From Clostridiales bacterium UBA1446 (GTDB lineage Bacteria > Bacillota > Clostridia > Oscillospirales > Oscillospiraceae), in assembly GCA_002329245.1 (NCBI GenBank), contig DCTG01000227.1, positions 27,402-34,341 of the forward strand: 6,940 nucleotides of DNA, in the 5' to 3' direction. Positions 5,642 to 6,940 of this stretch are shown in pieces; within the stretch, counting starts at the first letter, position 1; each line of letters starts with the position of its first letter. The translations under genes were made by a program, and so were the position numbers. The notes under the pieces are model-generated. The model was given only the letters and a program-made list of their open reading frames with translations. It did no database searches and was not told the DNA's origin.

Positions 5642-5882
5642 ATATCTTTTAAACAGTTTTTAAACGTTGTTTTTTACATTTTAATGCGGTTTTAAAACGC
5701 TGGCCCGCGGTCCTCCGCTGGAAGCTGTTATAAACCGCAAAATGCCGATTCCTATTTTACACCTTATATAATATAGCTCGATGTGGATCCCGGGCTCTTT
5801 CACTCTGTCACGTCTAATTTTCATTGATATCTCGGCATTTTTCCCTTTTCCTCCGCTCACTCACGCCTTTTCTCGCTTTTTT
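5642..5882. other. Non-coding stretch spanning the presumed phage-host boundary
   Basis: No supportable gene is present. The left part holds the last TTTAAA cores. The middle (5760-5776) is very AT-rich with a TATAAT-like string but no matching -35 at the proper spacing on either strand. The right part is pyrimidine-rich on the plus strand. A 47-codon minus-strand open frame from 5823 has no good RBS and low-quality composition, so it is not called. Confidence 0.5.
5740..5761 (-). other. Candidate phage terminus
   Basis: Read on the minus strand from 5761, the sequence is TGTAAAATAG followed by GAATCGGCATTT. Mu-family ends start 5'-TG (Mu's left end begins TGTA), and this one would lead inward to the TTTAAA cluster and then the immunity operon. 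The right partner end is outside the window, so the boundary cannot be confirmed from here. Confidence 0.3.
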
Positions 5883-5918
5883 TCACTTTGCGTGTAAATC
5901 AACAGCAAATGCCGATTC
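5740..5918. repeat. 12-bp direct repeat AAATGCCGATTC with an inverted third copy
   Basis: AAATGCCGATTC is at 5740-5751 and 5907-5918. TCGGCATTT, the same motif inverted, is at 5832-5840. The right copy lies in the signal-peptide codons of the 31-aa ORF. The spacing is about 167 bp. The repeat could mark a duplication at an insertion boundary or repeated binding sites; chance is not excluded at this length. Confidence 0.45.
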
Positions 5919-5978
5919 AGGTAAAAGTGCTATCGCCATACATAGTACGAATAACAGACTTACTAATTGTTTCTTCAT
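5883..5978 (-). pseudogene. Orphan signal peptide, probable truncated secreted-protein gene
   Basis: The 31-aa frame begins MKKQLVSLLFVLCMAIALLP and continues with a cleavage site SAFA, leaving a mature part of only about six residues before TGA. GGAGG lies exactly seven bases before the ATG, an ideal RBS. This is what the first codons of a Clostridia secreted protein look like. Most likely it is the 5' stub of a gene broken by insertion or deletion at its left; alternatively it is a genuine micro-peptide released from a signal peptide. It is 84 bp downstream of the membrane protein gene on the same strand. LemA-like genes are often followed by a secreted TPM-domain gene, which would fit a truncated partner, but nothing of that domain remains here. 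Confidence 0.55.
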
Positions 5979-6062
5979 AATGCTGCCTCCTCAATGTAAA
6001 CTTGGTATCAATCCTGTTGGCTTCTGCGGACTTAGTAGTTTGTTTCTCACTTCTTTGCCCCG

Positions 6063-6404
6063 TTAGGGTTTTATTGGGGAGGGCACCCTTGCAGCATCCT
6101 CCGCCGCCCGGAAGCCCATCAGAAGGGCCGGGAAGCGGTTCATCGGCTTATGCAGCGTACGGTTGTAGCCCTTAGCCGCTTCGCGGCAGAGCATCCGGCT
6201 GGTTTCTAACATGCCTGCGGCAGCCTTCGCGTCGGGCCCGTCCCGCGCCTGGGCGGCTAACAGTTCGTGCAGGCGAAGCTGAGCCTCTAAATCCGCCAGA
6301 TTGTTTTGCTTTGCCGACAGCTCCTTGTAGGCGGTCCAGAACCAGATGGTTACAAATCCCGCCAGACAGACGCCGGCAATAAAATAAGCGATGATCGTTG
6401 GCAT
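6063..6404 (-). CDS. Small membrane-anchored protein with LemA-like C-terminus
   Basis: The 113-aa product has one N-terminal membrane segment (residues about 4-25, IIAYFIAGVCLAGFVTIWFW) and then a helical, coiled-coil-like stretch (26-80). A C-terminal motif, KGYNRTLHKPMNRFPALLMG (78-97), resembles the conserved end of LemA-family proteins (YN...FP..LM.GF). LemA proteins are N-terminally anchored and helical, usually about 180 aa, so this is short or divergent. Their function is poorly known. GGAGGGGTG precedes the ATG, inside a strong hairpin (6406-6439). It is transcribed leftward, towards the orphan signal peptide. It looks like host chromosome rather than phage. The membrane topology is likely; the LemA link is tentative. 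Confidence 0.75.
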   Translation of the reverse strand: MPTIIAYFIAGVCLAGFVTIWFWTAYKELSAKQNNLADLEAQLRLHELLAAQARDGPDAKAAAGMLETSRMLCREAAKGYNRTLHKPMNRFPALLMGFRAAEDAARVPSPIKP

Positions 6405-6405
6405 A

Positions 6406-6439
6406 TGCTATAACACCCCTCCAGGGTGCAAGCATAGCA
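6406..6439 (-). promoter_or_regulatory. Hairpin sequestering the RBS of the membrane-protein gene
   Basis: TGCTAT (6406-6411) pairs with ATAGCA (6434-6439), and CACCC (6414-6418) with GGGTG (6424-6428) around loop 6419-6423. In the minus-strand mRNA the ribosome binding sequence GGAGGGGTG (6422-6414) is in the loop and 3' arm of the inner stem. Folding would limit initiation at 6404, so translation could be controlled. Confidence 0.5.
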
Positions 6440-6465
6440 GAAAACAACGCCAAAAACCGTTTTTT

Positions 6466-6503
6466 GCCTGAATGGTAGTGGATTTCGGCCTGAACGGTAA
6501 TGG
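6466..6503. repeat. Near-identical 16-bp direct repeats, 22 bp apart
   Basis: GCCTGAATGGTAGTGG (6466-6481) and GCCTGAACGGTAATGG (6488-6503) differ at two positions. The 22-bp period is about two helical turns. They lie 60-100 bp upstream of the membrane-protein start, a place suited to tandem regulator binding. No clear promoter was placed beside them. Confidence 0.5.
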
Positions 6504-6538
6504 GCATATTGCATTATTAGAAAAATATGGAATAATAA

Positions 6539-6811
6539 GTTGACTTTGCCCCTGGATATGATGACCCGTTTTCTCTGCCTACAGACGGTTTTGGTAATCA
6601 CTACCGCGATTATGTCTTTGAGGGTGAGTATCATTATATTGTCTGCCGCGAGTTTGAGCCGGGCATCGTCATCGTTGATCTTATGTGCCCGGAGTATGAG
6701 GGCTACCCCGAGAGCCTCAACGAAAGCTATAAATCGAAATTCCCGGTTTGGGTCGCCGGCGCCGTGCCCACAGGAAGCACTTCAAATCAGAAATCATCAC
6801 AGGAGACATAA
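6539..6811 (+). pseudogene. C-terminal fragment of an unidentified gene
   Basis: An open plus-strand frame of 90 residues follows an in-frame TAA (6536-6538) and has no usable start; the first in-frame ATG is past the middle. The composition is protein-like, rich in Y, F, D and E (FAPGYDDPFSLPTDGFG, YRDYVFEGEYHYIVCREF, VDLMCPEYEGYPESLN), ending at TAA 6809-6811. A 23-codon frame starting ATG 6472 (MVVDFGLNGNG...) ends at 6543, overlaps the fragment in another frame, and may be its displaced N-terminus after a +1 frameshift. I do not recognise the protein. It is probably a decayed host gene, ending about 60 bp before the terminator. Confidence 0.6.
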
Positions 6812-6871
6812 AATATACGCCAAATTCGACTGGTACGTTACCTGCTTTGTGGCATGTTTGCAAAAAAGCAC

Positions 6872-6909
6872 AAAAAGGCTTCAAATCGCAATGATTTGAA
6901 GCCTTTTTT
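6872..6909. terminator. Strong bidirectional terminator
   Basis: A perfect 16-bp stem, AAAAAGGCTTCAAATC (6872-6887) with GATTTGAAGCCTTTTT (6893-6908), encloses loop GCAAT. It gives a T-run on both strands. On the minus strand it directly follows the tRNA CCA end; on the plus strand it closes transcription from the pseudogene side. Confidence 0.92.
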
Positions 6910-6940
6910 GGTGGAGACGAAGAGATTCGAACTCTCGACC
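6909..6940 (-). tRNA. 3' end of a tRNA gene, cut by window edge
   Basis: On the minus strand the last 32 bases give a T-arm (GAGAG-TTCGAAT-CTCTT), an acceptor strand CGTCTCC, discriminator A and an encoded CCA (6911-6909). The anticodon is outside the window. A GGAGACG acceptor with discriminator A is compatible with tRNA-Tyr among others, so the identity is left open. The terminator follows immediately. Confidence 0.88.

Larger units (their letters stand above)
5389..5698. repeat. Cluster of TTTAAA-type cores, candidate phage-end binding sites
   Basis: About thirteen A/T cores lie in 310 non-coding bases: TTTAAAC 5389, GTTAAAAT 5402, GTTTTAAAA 5411, TTTTTAAA 5426, TTTTTAAC 5461, GTTTAAAC 5535, TTAAAAAT 5583, GTTTAAAG 5592, GTTAAAAT 5605, TTTTAAAC 5647, GTTTTTAAAC 5656, ATTTTAAT 5678 and GTTTTAAAAC 5689. 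Two are perfect palindromes. TGCGTTAAAAT occurs twice (5399, 5602) and in a close inverted form (GCATTAAAAT, minus strand, 5687-5678). Two TTTTAAAC cores at 5647 and 5658 are 11 bp (one helical turn) apart. By position this equals the transposase-binding left end of a Mu-like phage. Multiple binding sites fit; the function is inferred. Confidence 0.55.

Noticed and set aside
5389..5698. CRISPR array
   Set aside because: The repeats are short, unevenly spaced and in both orientations; there are no uniform spacers and no cas genes.
5764..5776. TATAAT string as a promoter
   Set aside because: No -35 hexamer at 16-18 bp on either strand; probably only an AT-rich patch.
5751..5823. Minus-strand frame starting MKIRRDRVKEPG
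   Set aside because: About 47 codons with no good RBS; it crosses the candidate phage end and repeat boxes, so a real gene is unlikely.
5824..6066. Plus-strand 80-codon frame
   Set aside because: The opposite strand holds a perfect RBS and signal peptide; the plus frame has no RBS and looks like low-complexity antisense.
6172..6634. Minus-strand frames of 111 and 94 codons overlapping the membrane-protein gene
   Set aside because: They are in other frames, lack an RBS, and are arginine/serine-rich shadow translations; the 113-aa frame has the RBS and membrane segment.
6540..6899. Plus-strand 119-codon frame starting at TTG
   Set aside because: It runs through the terminator stem and has shadow-like composition; the overlapping frame 6539-6811 is the protein-like one.
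6909..6940. tRNA 3' end as an integrase attachment site for this phage
   Set aside because: Mu-like elements insert by DDE transposase without tRNA specificity, and no duplicate of the tRNA end or integrase gene is seen in the window.

Overview
The window looks like the immunity/early end of a Mu-like (DDE-transposase) temperate phage integrated in a Firmicutes genome, with a short stretch of host or flanking DNA to its right. The Firmicutes assignment rests on strong AGGAGG-type ribosome binding sites, several TTG/GTG starts, an ImmA-type protease, an SleB-type hydrolase and Clostridia-like signal peptides. A mid-GC gut Clostridia host (Oscillospiraceae-like) is my best guess, but this is inference from sequence style only.

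Leftward early operon (3902 down to 1, minus strand). In order of transcription: a small Cro/Ner-like HTH protein (3902-3696); a 60-aa protein (3669-3487); a 63-aa zinc-finger-like protein (3490-3299); a 239-aa protein with a cysteine cluster and an HTH (3273-2554); a secreted SleB-like cell wall hydrolase (2557-1901); a 55-aa protein (1904-1737); and a MuA-type transposase that starts at a TTG (1626) and runs off the left edge after 542 residues. The transposase retains the DDE triad (D261, D328, E380). Three junctions are stop/start overlaps (GTGA, ATGA, ATGA), so the genes are probably translated together.

Switch region (3903-4053). Two consensus-like promoters stand back to back. The leftward one is TTGACA-17-TAAGAT and the rightward one is TTGAAA-17-TACAAT. 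A shared TACAATACA element overlaps each start region, as expected of a lysis/lysogeny switch.

Rightward immunity operon (4054-5388, plus strand): an XRE-family repressor, an ImmA/IrrE-like metalloprotease two bases downstream, and a double zinc-ribbon protein of unknown role. The likely model is that the repressor holds the lysogenic state, the protease relieves it, and the Cro/Ner-like protein supports the early programme that ends in transposition.

Non-coding end region (5389-5882). About 310 bp hold some thirteen TTTAAA-type cores, several of them perfect palindromes (GTTTAAAC, GTTTTAAAAC), together with a nested hairpin and a terminator. By position this matches the transposase-binding end of a Mu-like phage. 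A possible terminus reading TGTAAAATAG on the minus strand lies at 5761. A related GTTAAA-N7-TTTAAC inverted repeat precedes the transposase gene.

Right flank (about 5762-6940): a 31-aa ORF that is nearly all signal peptide (possibly a truncated secreted-protein gene), a small membrane protein with a LemA-like C-terminus, a plus-strand pseudogene fragment without a start, a strong bidirectional terminator, and the 3' end of a minus-strand tRNA gene at the right edge.
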